Of a DNA stretch of 35,996 bases, positions 8,924-17,469 are shown one piece after another; position 1 is the stretch's first letter; each line of letters opens with the position of its first letter. Made by a program: the position numbers and the translations under genes. The notes under the pieces were generated by a model. The model saw only the letters and a list, made by a program, of their open reading frames with translations. It did not search any database and was not told the DNA's origin. The DNA is from Candidatus Gribaldobacteria bacterium. Lineage in GTDB: Bacteria; Patescibacteriota; Minisyncoccia; Minisyncoccales; CG1-02-41-26. The stretch lies in NCBI GenBank assembly GCA_026396705.1, contig JAPLWE010000060.1:1-35996 (forward strand). The letters run 5' to 3'.

Positions 8924-9817
8924 ATGATTGAATCTATTATCAATTGTAAAAACATAAAAGACGCTGATTGTTTGATTTTGACTGCTGGATACGACAGAAC
9001 ATCTTCCCTTGGGAAAGGGGCGAGTAAAGGAGGGAATATGATTGTTAAATGTCTTCATCAAGACATTGAATTTTTTGATAGATATAATCTAATGGAAACT
9101 AACCATGTTTATAAAATAGCTCACAAAGATTTAGGTATTTCAAACAAAATGCTTCCCGAGCAAATGGTGAAAAAAATAAAAAATGATTATTTAAAACTAA
9201 TTAATGACAAAAGACTTTTAATATTGTTGGGCGGTGATCACTCTGTTTCATCTGGAGTTTTTCAAGCAATTTCAAAAAAATATGATTCTGAAGATATTAC
9301 TGTTTTTCAAATAGACGCTCATTGCGACCTAAGAGATAATGATGCTAACGCTAATCCAGACCAATCTTATGTAAGCAAGTTCGCGCATTCTTGCGTGATG
9401 AGGAGAGCTTCTGAAATGGATTTTAATATAGTGCAAGCGGGTATTCGATCATACGCTAAGGAGGAGTACGATTTTTTTCAGAAAAGTAATAGGATACAAG
9501 TTTTTGAATGGAGAAAAAATATTCCAACAATAGAAGAAATAATCAAGAGCATCAAAACAAGAAAAGTCTATATTACTTTGGATATTGATGGGATAGACCC
9601 AGCCCATATGCCAGCGACGGGAACGCCAGTGCCAGGCGGGTTAGAATGGTATTACGCTATTAAACTTTTGTCAGAATTAATTAAGAAAAAAGACATTATA
9701 GGATTTGATATTGTTGAAGTCGCTCCGAGAGACAATGATGAGCTCACGCAGTTTGCCGCCGCTCAATTATGTTATTATATGATTGGGAATTGTTTAATAA
9801 AAAACAAAAAAGTTTAA
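8924..9817 (+). CDS. Ureohydrolase family protein (arginase/agmatinase/formiminoglutamase)
   Basis: Metal-binding motifs GGDHS, DAHCD and DIDGIDP are all present. Confidence 0.9.
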   Translation: MIESIINCKNIKDADCLILTAGYDRTSSLGKGASKGGNMIVKCLHQDIEFFDRYNLMETNHVYKIAHKDLGISNKMLPEQMVKKIKNDYLKLINDKRLLILLGGDHSVSSGVFQAISKKYDSEDITVFQIDAHCDLRDNDANANPDQSYVSKFAHSCVMRRASEMDFNIVQAGIRSYAKEEYDFFQKSNRIQVFEWRKNIPTIEEIIKSIKTRKVYITLDIDGIDPAHMPATGTPVPGGLEWYYAIKLLSELIKKKDIIGFDIVEVAPRDNDELTQFAAAQLCYYMIGNCLIKNKKV

Positions 9818-9821
9818 AGTT

Positions 9822-11528
9822 ATGTTATTAATTTGTCCTGACTCATCACCAACATTTTTGAAACTATTTGATTTAAGTGTTGCTCCGCACCTTCTCTTTT
9901 ATTCCTACATACCGATTATCGTTGTTTCATTATTTTTCGGTTTTTTCGTGTATTATAAAAGCAAACATTCAATTCATGGAAAAAATTTGCTTTATATTTC
10001 AATCGCATTTTCTTTATTTCTTCTAAATGAGATTATCCAATGGATAGCTGCCCCGGTGGCTTTGGTAGCGTATGCATGGTCGCTAGCCCCATTTTTTCAA
10101 GTTTTTATTTGGTTTTTTACTATAAACTTTTTTTATTGTTTTCTACAAAGCAAACCAATACCACTTAACATAAGAATTATATTATCAGTATTGTTTTTAC
10201 CTATAATTTTTTTCTTACCTTCAAGCTTTAATATATCTTATTTCGATTTAAACAATTGCGAAGGGAAAATTGGTTATATGTGGTATTACTTATATGTTTT
10301 CCAAATATTATCAACTTTGTTTTTAATTTTTTGGGGAATAAAAAAATATAGGGCTACTATAGGAAAATTCAGGAACCAAATTTTATTATCAATAATTGGC
10401 GTTTCCTCTTTCCTTTTCGTGCTCGCTGCTTCTAATATTTTTGGAGAGGTCTTCAAAGTTTATGAAATAAATCTTGTGGGTCCAATAGGAATGGTTATTT
10501 TTTTAGGATTGCTAATTTATACCATTATTAAGTTTGAAACTTTCAACATTAAACTCCTTGGTGCTCAAGCTCTGATTGGCGCGCTGATAGTTCTGATCGG
10601 TTCGCAATTTCTTTTTATCCAAAATCCAACTAACAGGATTTTAACAGCCATTGCTTTTGTCTTAATTACATTTTTTGGTTGGTTTTTGGTCAAAGGTATT
10701 AGAACGGAAATCAAACAGAAAGAACAATTAGATAAAGACGCTAAGGAGTTGGCTAAAGCCAAAGAAAGGGTAGAGACGGCCTATGGCATAGAGAAAAAAG
10801 CCAAGGAAGAGCTTCAGCGCATAGATGAGGCCAAAAGCCAATTCATTATGGCCACCCAACACCATTTGCGAACGCCCCTGACTGCTTTGAAGGGTTACCT
10901 GTCAATGTCTTTGGAGGGCGATTTTGGCGAGGTCAATGATGTCTTGAAAGACAAGATTGCTTCTTGCTTTGATTCAACCAATCGGCTGATTAAGCTGGTC
11001 AACGAATTTTTAGACATTTCTAAATTGCAATTGGGCAAGGGTATTTTAGATATCAAAGAAACTTCTATTACTGATATGTTGAAAGATGTTATTGTTGAGA
11101 TTCAGCCCGAGGCCGACAAAAAGGGCGTTTACCTAACGCTAACTTTGCCCCCAGAGCCCTCGCTTTTAATAATGGCTGATCCAGTCAAGCTTAGAGAGGC
11201 TTTATATAATTTAATTGACAACGCAGTTAAATACACAGAAAAGGGCGGAGTAAAAGTTGAATTACAGGTTGCGACTAAGGCTAAAAAGAATTTTGCGCTT
11301 GTTAAAGTTGCCGACACGGGCATTGGTATGAGCGCGGAAGAAGTAAAAAATGTTTTTGGCCGTCAATTCGAGCGAGGCAAAGAAGCCAAAAAAGTGTATG
11401 CTTTGGGCCGAGGCATTGGGCTTTACATTGCAGCCAGCATTATCAAGGCGCATGAGGGCAAAATTTGGGCCGAATCATTGGGCTCGGGCCAAGGCAGTTC
11501 GTTTTTCGTTGAGTTGGGGGCGAAGTAG
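9822..11528 (+). CDS. Membrane sensor histidine kinase
   Basis: Multi-TM N-terminus; H-box QHHLRTPLTALKGYLS; N-box DNAVKYTEKGG; DTGIGM; GRGIGLYIA. Confidence 0.93.
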   Translation: MLLICPDSSPTFLKLFDLSVAPHLLFYSYIPIIVVSLFFGFFVYYKSKHSIHGKNLLYISIAFSLFLLNEIIQWIAAPVALVAYAWSLAPFFQVFIWFFTINFFYCFLQSKPIPLNIRIILSVLFLPIIFFLPSSFNISYFDLNNCEGKIGYMWYYLYVFQILSTLFLIFWGIKKYRATIGKFRNQILLSIIGVSSFLFVLAASNIFGEVFKVYEINLVGPIGMVIFLGLLIYTIIKFETFNIKLLGAQALIGALIVLIGSQFLFIQNPTNRILTAIAFVLITFFGWFLVKGIRTEIKQKEQLDKDAKELAKAKERVETAYGIEKKAKEELQRIDEAKSQFIMATQHHLRTPLTALKGYLSMSLEGDFGEVNDVLKDKIASCFDSTNRLIKLVNEFLDISKLQLGKGILDIKETSITDMLKDVIVEIQPEADKKGVYLTLTLPPEPSLLIMADPVKLREALYNLIDNAVKYTEKGGVKVELQVATKAKKNFALVKVADTGIGMSAEEVKNVFGRQFERGKEAKKVYALGRGIGLYIAASIIKAHEGKIWAESLGSGQGSSFFVELGAK

Positions 11529-11552
11529 CGATTGCTGGAGACGGATTGAATC

Positions 11553-11581
11553 TTGACGGCGTGCGTTTTTTTTGCTAATCT
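11553..11581 (+). promoter_or_regulatory. Putative promoter of CHAP-like cassette 2
   Basis: TTGACG-GCGTGCG(T)8GC-TAATCT; aligns with the region upstream of cassette 1. Confidence 0.45.
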
Positions 11582-11600
11582 AAAGGTAGCTTTTATTATC

Positions 11601-11614
11601 TATTCAAGGAGAAA
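11601..11614. repeat. Inverted repeat, left arm, cassette 2 (TATTCAAGGAGAAA)
   Basis: Exact 14-bp reverse complement of 12271-12284. Confidence 0.87.
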
Positions 11615-11621
11615 GAATATA

Positions 11622-11637
11622 GTGGTATTATTACCAC
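11622..11637 (+). promoter_or_regulatory. 5' UTR hairpin GTGGTA-TTAT-TACCAC immediately before AGGAGG
   Basis: Covaries with the hairpin at 7065-7080 (C-G to T-A). Confidence 0.8.
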
Positions 11638-11649
11638 AGGAGGCTAAAA

Positions 11650-12255
11650 GTGAAAAATTACATCTGTCTTTCAGTTATCGCTATCTTGTTAATGATTTTA
11701 ATGGTTGGATGTGGCTCGGACACGAATACGCCGACCATATCCGAAAGCAATGCTGGGCAGGCAATGTTAGCGCCACCAGTTTACACCGAAGCGCAAATCA
11801 ACTCGCTGATATTGGCAGCGGCGGCGAAAGATGTAGGCAAGTTAAAAGGTCAATGCAAACCTTGGGTAACAGCTTTGATACCACAAGCTGTGAGTGGTCG
11901 GACAATCGGCCCCACCGAACTGTGCAATTTGTATTATTATAATGCCCAGTGGAATCCTGCTGGCAATGCGAAAGTGGTGTGGCAGTTATATACCCCAAAT
12001 TCTTGCATAACCAGCTTTCCGTCTTCTCTGAAGTCGGGACAGATTATCCAGTTGAGGTGGAGGCCAGATGTTGCCAAGTATTGGAATTGTTGCAATAATG
12101 GTCCGCATACAGCCATAATTCAGTCTGTAAGCTCCACAAGCATGCAATGGTATGACTCCAATTTTAACAATGACTCCATTGTCAGATCGCACCCTTTCAG
12201 TTTAGCGCAGTGGCAAAAATATGTTGTCGCTTGGACGGTCTATCAGATTCTCTGA
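11650..12255 (+). CDS. Lipoprotein with CHAP/NlpC-P60-like domain (paralog B)
   Basis: Lipobox (LMVGC); conserved linker GSDTNTPTISESNAGQAMLAP; GQCKPWV; GPHTAIIQSV; same leader as 7093. Confidence 0.7.
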   Translation: MKNYICLSVIAILLMILMVGCGSDTNTPTISESNAGQAMLAPPVYTEAQINSLILAAAAKDVGKLKGQCKPWVTALIPQAVSGRTIGPTELCNLYYYNAQWNPAGNAKVVWQLYTPNSCITSFPSSLKSGQIIQLRWRPDVAKYWNCCNNGPHTAIIQSVSSTSMQWYDSNFNNDSIVRSHPFSLAQWQKYVVAWTVYQIL

Positions 12256-12270
12256 TTCTAAATAACAAAT

Positions 12271-12284
12271 TTTCTCCTTGAATA
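12271..12284. repeat. Inverted repeat, right arm, cassette 2 (TTTCTCCTTGAATA)
   Basis: Exact reverse complement of 11601-11614. Confidence 0.87.
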
Positions 12285-12286
12285 AA

Positions 12287-12322
12287 CCGAGCCCTATCAG
12301 AATGATTTTAAATAGGGCTCGG
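12287..12322 (+). other. Hairpin CCGAGCCCTAT ... ATAGGGCTCGG
   Basis: 11-bp perfect stem with a 14-nt loop; three compensatory differences from 7693-7721. Confidence 0.85.
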
Positions 12323-12334
12323 ACATTTCAACTT

Positions 12335-13090
12335 ATGCTCAAAAAAATCTCTAAAATACTAACCAAATATGCTTTGTGCGTCATAATCGCCCTGATTTTA
12401 ATTTCGGTTGCTTGGACGATAGTTTTTTATTTCCATTACAAGGGCAAAGAACAAACAACAGAAGCTAAATTTCAAAGCGATCTTAACATCGCCTTGAGTA
12501 ACCAAGTAGAAAAAGATATTTACGCTATTATCCCTGGCCCGAAATATTTCAATAAAAAATATGGATTCTCGATGGCAGTGCCGAGCGGTAGATGTATTTT
12601 AGAGTATAAATCATCGCTTTCAGATGGTGACATCATTTCATTAGTAGATAGAACTATTCAAGACAATCTTGGTATTTTTACTGACGCTATTCTGAAAGGC
12701 GAGCCAGGTTCTGGTGGCATAAGATATTATTTTTCTATAGTTATAGCGCCTATCAAAGCACCATTAAAAGATAAGGAAGGGCAGGGATCTTCTTCAAGAG
12801 AAGAAGCCAAAAATCTTGAACAAGCGTTTAAGAATGGTTTTGTTGAGAAAACTGAATATTGGATAAATAAGGACAGAAAGGTAACCCTGTATCTTACCGC
12901 AAAGAAAAATGAGGCTTGGCCGAATTCTCTGGACATGGAATTACCAGTTGAGGAAGCATTTTTTGAGGACGGGAACAATGTTTATAATTTTTTCACATCT
13001 GCTCCTTACTACAATGACAGCATAGAAGAAAGGGAAAGTCACATAAAAATAATGGAAGAAGCGATAAAATCAATAAAATTTATTGACTAA
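12335..13090 (+). CDS. Hypothetical protein with N-terminal TM segment
   Basis: MLKKISKILTKYALCVIIALILISVAWTIVFYF...; ATG at 12335 preferred over the TTG at 12278 inside the inverted repeat. Confidence 0.72.
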   Translation: MLKKISKILTKYALCVIIALILISVAWTIVFYFHYKGKEQTTEAKFQSDLNIALSNQVEKDIYAIIPGPKYFNKKYGFSMAVPSGRCILEYKSSLSDGDIISLVDRTIQDNLGIFTDAILKGEPGSGGIRYYFSIVIAPIKAPLKDKEGQGSSSREEAKNLEQAFKNGFVEKTEYWINKDRKVTLYLTAKKNEAWPNSLDMELPVEEAFFEDGNNVYNFFTSAPYYNDSIEERESHIKIMEEAIKSIKFID

Positions 13091-13114
13091 TTCAAAAAAC
13101 ACTATTTTAATTTC

Positions 13115-13140
13115 AAAACCAGCTTGCGCTGGTTTTTGTT
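13115..13140 (+). terminator. Rho-independent terminator AAAACCAGC-TTGC-GCTGGTTTTT
   Basis: 9-bp stem including the A/T flanks, followed by a T-rich run. Confidence 0.8.
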
Positions 13141-13270
13141 TTACAGACGAATATCGGGGTGATTGCAGACAATGGTTTGAAAATGTTAAGATTAAATAAT
13201 TGATTCACTCTGCAGTCTTTGCCGTAGGGTTATTTACAAAAGTCGAGAATTGCCAAGAAATTAATATAAT

Positions 13271-13744
13271 ATGGAGCAGAAAATAACAATTGGCAATGTG
13301 TGTTTTATCAAGGATTCTGTCAATGATAAAGTATTGTTGTTAAAAAGAGCAAAAGAGCCAATGCAGAATATGTATACTGGCGTTGGTGGTAAAACAGATT
13401 TTGGAGAGAGTATTGGCGAATCTTGCGCGCGAGAAGCCAAGGAGGAAACTGGCCTAAACATCAGCGATGTTAAATTAAGAGGGGTTATTAAAACAATTTT
13501 AGACGGAAGCGCATCCTCTTGGGTTTTGTTTGTTTATACTACAGATAAGTTTGACGGAAAGATAATTGATTGCGTTGAGGGCGAATTGAGCTGGGTGCCT
13601 ATGGCTGATATTTTCTCGTATGAATTGATTGGTTTTATCAGAAGAATTTTACCTCATATTTTAAGCGAGCAGGGTTTTGTGGAGGGTTTGATTTTGCATG
13701 ACATCAGAGGCAATATTATTGAAGAAAAATTGATCGTTAGCTAA
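13271..13744 (+). CDS. NUDIX hydrolase (MutT-like)
   Basis: Nudix box GGKTDFGESIGESCAREAKEETGLNI. Confidence 0.95.
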   Translation: MEQKITIGNVCFIKDSVNDKVLLLKRAKEPMQNMYTGVGGKTDFGESIGESCAREAKEETGLNISDVKLRGVIKTILDGSASSWVLFVYTTDKFDGKIIDCVEGELSWVPMADIFSYELIGFIRRILPHILSEQGFVEGLILHDIRGNIIEEKLIVS

Positions 13745-13790
13745 AAATGAAAGATCTGCTCCGATCTTGCCATGGCGTAGTTTTAATATT

Positions 13791-13822
13791 CAGGAAGGAG
13801 GGAAGCTCCTTCCTGTTTTTTT
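13791..13822 (+). terminator. Rho-independent terminator
   Basis: CAGGAAGGAG-GGAAG-CTCCTTCCTG followed by T7. Confidence 0.88.
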
Positions 13823-13861
13823 GCGCTTGCTTTGAGCTTGGCGAAAGGGTAAAATAAAAAA

Positions 13862-15574
13862 ATGTTTTCAACGAGCAGAAAATTTTTGTTGGCTGGTTTT
13901 TTGTTAGCGGCTTTGGCTATGCCGTTGTTTTCTGTTAAAGCCGATTCCTTGGGGCAAAGCCATGTTTTTTTTGTAGATAAATCATTTGATGACCAAGATC
14001 GCTCTCAAGTAACCGCATCTTTGAAAATAGTCGCCAATAACGGATATTTCTATGTGGAAGACAGCTGGTATAACAGTTTAACCGCTCAACAGAAAACAGC
14101 CGTTGATAATGATTTACAAAAGCTGGCCAATGAATTTGATAATACTATCTATCCTAGGCTCACTACTGCTTATGGCTCGGAGTGGAGGCCGGGTATTGAT
14201 AATGACAATAAACTAACTATTCTTTTGCACGATATCAAAAAAGGAGCGGCTGGTTATTTTAGAACTCAAGATGAATCTCCGCAAATTCAATCGGCTGATT
14301 CCAATGAACGAGAGATGCTTTTTCTTAACGCTAACGGGCTATCATCTAATTTGATTAAAAGTTATTTGGCTCACGAGTTTAGCCATTTAATCACTTATAA
14401 TCAAAAAGATCGCTTGCGTGGCATAACAGAAGATGTTTGGCTGAATGAGGCTCGGGCCGATTACGCTCCGACTATTTTGGGCTACAATGATGTTTATCAA
14501 GGAAGTTATTTGGAGCAAAGAGTAAAGGGTTTTATTAATAATTCTCGCGACCCTATTATGGAATGGCTCAACACTGAAGGCGACTATGGGGCTTTAGATA
14601 TTTTTACTTATTATTTAGTAGAAAGATATGGCGTAGATATTTTGGCTGAGTCGTTAAAAACAAACCTAGTTGGCGTTGATTCTTTGAATAGTTTTTTAAG
14701 AAAATATGGTTATAGCAAAACATTCAGCCAAATTTTTAGCGATTGGTCGTTGGCTATTTATCTTAATGATTGCTCTTTAGGAATGGATTATTGCTTTACC
14801 AGGCCAGAACTTAAAGCTGTAAAAGTGGCGCCGTTTTTTATTTTGGCTCCTAGCGCCTCGCTAACTAAATTGGGCTTGGTGTATCAGGAAAAACCTTGGG
14901 CTGGCTATTGGTATCGCATTATGGGCGGGCAAGGCAAGCTTGACTTAAAATTAGCGGTTGAAGCGGGAGTTGCCTTAAAAGTGTTTTATGTTCTATGCGC
15001 GCAAACTGGCGCTTGTTGGGTAGAAAATTTGCCACTTAATGTTAATAACCAAGCTGAAATTATTTTTGATAATTTTAGTAGCGATTACGCTTCGCTCACT
15101 TTAATCCCAACAATTTTATGGCCGTTAACCCCGCCAGAGGATTTTTCACCTGTTTATAATTTATCCATTAACCTGCAAAATTTTTCCAGTCAAGATGAAG
15201 CCACGCGCGTTGAACAATTGCAAAAGCAATTAAACGAGTTATTGCAAAAAATAGCTCAAGTAAAAGCGCTTTTAGAAAAGCTAAATAATCAACAGGCTTT
15301 AAAAATAACTTGTCAAATTAGTTTTGATAAGTCTATGGCCTTGGGAGATAAAGGCGACAATATTAAATGTTTACAAGCATTTTTAGCTGCTCAGGGTAGC
15401 GATATTTATCCATCAGGCGCAGTCTCTGGTTTTTATGGCTCTTTAACCCAACAAGCTGTAATTCGCTTTCAAGCTAAATACGCCAGCGAAATTTTGACCC
15501 CCTTGGGTTTGACTGCTCCCACTGGCCGAGTGGGCTTGGCTACTTTGGCTAAAATTAAAAGCTTGTCTAAATAA
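13862..15574 (+). CDS. Secreted HExxH metallopeptidase-like protein with C-terminal peptidoglycan-binding domain
   Basis: Signal peptide; SYLAHEFSHLITY (HExxH); coiled-coil-like segment; C-terminal MALGDKGDNIKCLQAFLAAQGSDIYPSGAVSGFYGSLTQQAVIRFQ (PG_binding_1-like). Confidence 0.85.
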   Translation: MFSTSRKFLLAGFLLAALAMPLFSVKADSLGQSHVFFVDKSFDDQDRSQVTASLKIVANNGYFYVEDSWYNSLTAQQKTAVDNDLQKLANEFDNTIYPRLTTAYGSEWRPGIDNDNKLTILLHDIKKGAAGYFRTQDESPQIQSADSNEREMLFLNANGLSSNLIKSYLAHEFSHLITYNQKDRLRGITEDVWLNEARADYAPTILGYNDVYQGSYLEQRVKGFINNSRDPIMEWLNTEGDYGALDIFTYYLVERYGVDILAESLKTNLVGVDSLNSFLRKYGYSKTFSQIFSDWSLAIYLNDCSLGMDYCFTRPELKAVKVAPFFILAPSASLTKLGLVYQEKPWAGYWYRIMGGQGKLDLKLAVEAGVALKVFYVLCAQTGACWVENLPLNVNNQAEIIFDNFSSDYASLTLIPTILWPLTPPEDFSPVYNLSINLQNFSSQDEATRVEQLQKQLNELLQKIAQVKALLEKLNNQQALKITCQISFDKSMALGDKGDNIKCLQAFLAAQGSDIYPSGAVSGFYGSLTQQAVIRFQAKYASEILTPLGLTAPTGRVGLATLAKIKSLSK

Positions 15575-15575
15575 T

Positions 15576-17399
15576 ATGGAACCAGCTAATGATATAACAT
15601 TTTTTGGGCAAACTGATTTTCGTCAAGGCACGCAAAAGTTTGGCATCAAGCGTAAAGACCGTCGCCAACATATGTATGTGATTGGTAAAACTGGCGTGGG
15701 CAAAACAGCTTTGCTGAAAAATATGGCTTTGCAAGATATCGCTCGGGGCGAGGGCTTGGCCATTATTGATCCCCACGGCGAATTTGTGGAAGAAGTTTTA
15801 GACCATATTCCCATAGAACGGATCGATGATGTGGTTTATTTTAATCCGGCTGATTTGGATTTTCCGATTAGTTTTAATATCTTAGAAGTGCCTGATACCA
15901 AATATAAGCATTTAGTTGCTTCGGGCATAATCGGTGTTTTTACTAAAATTTGGGCTAATGTTTGGTCAGCCAGAATGGAGTATATTTTAACCAATTGCAT
16001 TTTGGCTTTGTTGGACACTCCAGGCACCACCTTGTTGGGTATTTTGCGTATTTTAACTGACCGCGACTATCGCCAAACTATTGTTAATAATTTACAAGAC
16101 CCGGTGGTCAAAGCTTTTTGGGTTAATGAATACGAAGAGTGGAGGGATCAATATAGAAATGAAGCCATAGCTCCCATTCAAAATGAGGTAGGCCAGTTTT
16201 TGAATGTTTCTCTAGTGAGAAATATTGTGGGCCAAGAGAAAAGTAGCATTGATCTGGCCAAGATAATGGATAGCCGTAAAATTTTGCTGGTTAATGTTTC
16301 CAAGGGTAGAGTAGGCGAGGACAATTCTTCATTGTTGGGCGCTATGCTTATTACTAAAATTCAATTGGCGGCCATGGAAAGAGTCCGAATTCCCGAAGAG
16401 CAGCGACAGGATTTTTTCTTATATGTAGATGAATTTCAAAATTTCGCTACTGAATCTTTTGCCGCTATTCTGTCAGAAGCTAGAAAATACCGCTTAAATT
16501 TAATTTTGGCTCATCAGTATATTGGCCAATTAGTAACTGATCGTATCACTAAAGTCCGAGATGCGGTTTTTGGCAATGTGGGCACATTAATTTCTTTTAG
16601 AGTCGGGGCGGAAGACGCTGAATTTTTAGAAAAAGAATTTACTCCCGAGTTTACCATTCAGGATATTGTTAATATGCCCAATTACCATATTTATTTACGA
16701 TTAATGATTGATGGGGTGACCAGTCGGCCATTTTCGGCTGGCACTTTACCGCCTCTGGAATTATCGGAAAACATTAAAAATCGTCAAAAGATTATTCAAC
16801 GATCTCGCGAGCAATATGCTCAACCCAGAACCGAAGTTGAACAACAAATTGCTTCTTGGTCGGGGATGCTTAATGTTGCCCCTAGTGGTAGCAGCTCAAT
16901 AGCTAGCCACATGACTAGTCCCACAGCTAGCCCAGCCGGGCTTTATGACGCCAAGTGCACTACTTGTGGCAAGTGGACCAAGCTTACTTTTCCGCCCGAC
17001 GGAGTGCGGCCGGTTTATTGCAAATCCTGTTTCAAGAAAGCCGACAAAGAAAAAGAGATCTCTGCCTCTGCTAATAACAACGCGAGTAGGGGCGGGAGAA
17101 ACAAGTCCGAACAATTTTCCGCTTTAGAAGAAATGGGCATAGAGTTCTCTCCCAAAGCCGGGCCAGCCATCGAGAGAAAATCTATGTTTCAAGAAACCTC
17201 ATTGAGAAGCAAAGAAACCCCACCCGCCATTTCTTTGGAAGAGGCTATGAAGCGAGAGCCTCAGCTTGTCAGGAAAAATCAAAAGAAAAAAGTTGACTTA
17301 GAAGAGCTGCGTCATTTATTGGGTGATTCAATAATCAAGCCCAAGGACGACGACGAAGATTGGGTTGACGAAGAAAAAGCCATGGAGAAACGGAAATGA
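15576..17399 (+). CDS. VirD4/TraG-like (type IV secretion coupling protein family) ATPase with C-terminal zinc ribbon
   Basis: Walker A GKTGVGKTALL, Walker B FFLYVDEFQNF; C-terminal CTTCGKWTKLTFPPDGVRPVYCKSCF. Confidence 0.87.
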   Translation: MEPANDITFFGQTDFRQGTQKFGIKRKDRRQHMYVIGKTGVGKTALLKNMALQDIARGEGLAIIDPHGEFVEEVLDHIPIERIDDVVYFNPADLDFPISFNILEVPDTKYKHLVASGIIGVFTKIWANVWSARMEYILTNCILALLDTPGTTLLGILRILTDRDYRQTIVNNLQDPVVKAFWVNEYEEWRDQYRNEAIAPIQNEVGQFLNVSLVRNIVGQEKSSIDLAKIMDSRKILLVNVSKGRVGEDNSSLLGAMLITKIQLAAMERVRIPEEQRQDFFLYVDEFQNFATESFAAILSEARKYRLNLILAHQYIGQLVTDRITKVRDAVFGNVGTLISFRVGAEDAEFLEKEFTPEFTIQDIVNMPNYHIYLRLMIDGVTSRPFSAGTLPPLELSENIKNRQKIIQRSREQYAQPRTEVEQQIASWSGMLNVAPSGSSSIASHMTSPTASPAGLYDAKCTTCGKWTKLTFPPDGVRPVYCKSCFKKADKEKEISASANNNASRGGRNKSEQFSALEEMGIEFSPKAGPAIERKSMFQETSLRSKETPPAISLEEAMKREPQLVRKNQKKKVDLEELRHLLGDSIIKPKDDDEDWVDEEKAMEKRK

Positions 17400-17469
17400 A
17401 AATGTCTAATGTCTAATAAAATACCCAATGTCAAAAATTAGTCATTAGTCATTAGGATTTAGACATTTT
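17399..17469. repeat. Intergenic short-repeat element with 11-bp terminal inverted repeats
   Basis: AAAATGTCTAA / TTAGACATTTT, with internal AATGTCTAATGTCTAAT and ATTAGTCATTAGTCATTAG reiterations. Confidence 0.7.

Noticed and set aside
11553-11942. 129-aa ORF overlapping the CHAP-like lipoprotein leader and gene (plus other small overlapping or antisense ORFs in the track)
   Set aside because: Out of frame with a well-supported gene, no recognizable domain or separate ribosome-binding context.
7045-12322. Integron-like gene cassettes
   Set aside because: I see no attC-like GTTRRRY/RYYYAAC core sites and no integrase in the window; the inverted repeats flank both gene ends instead.
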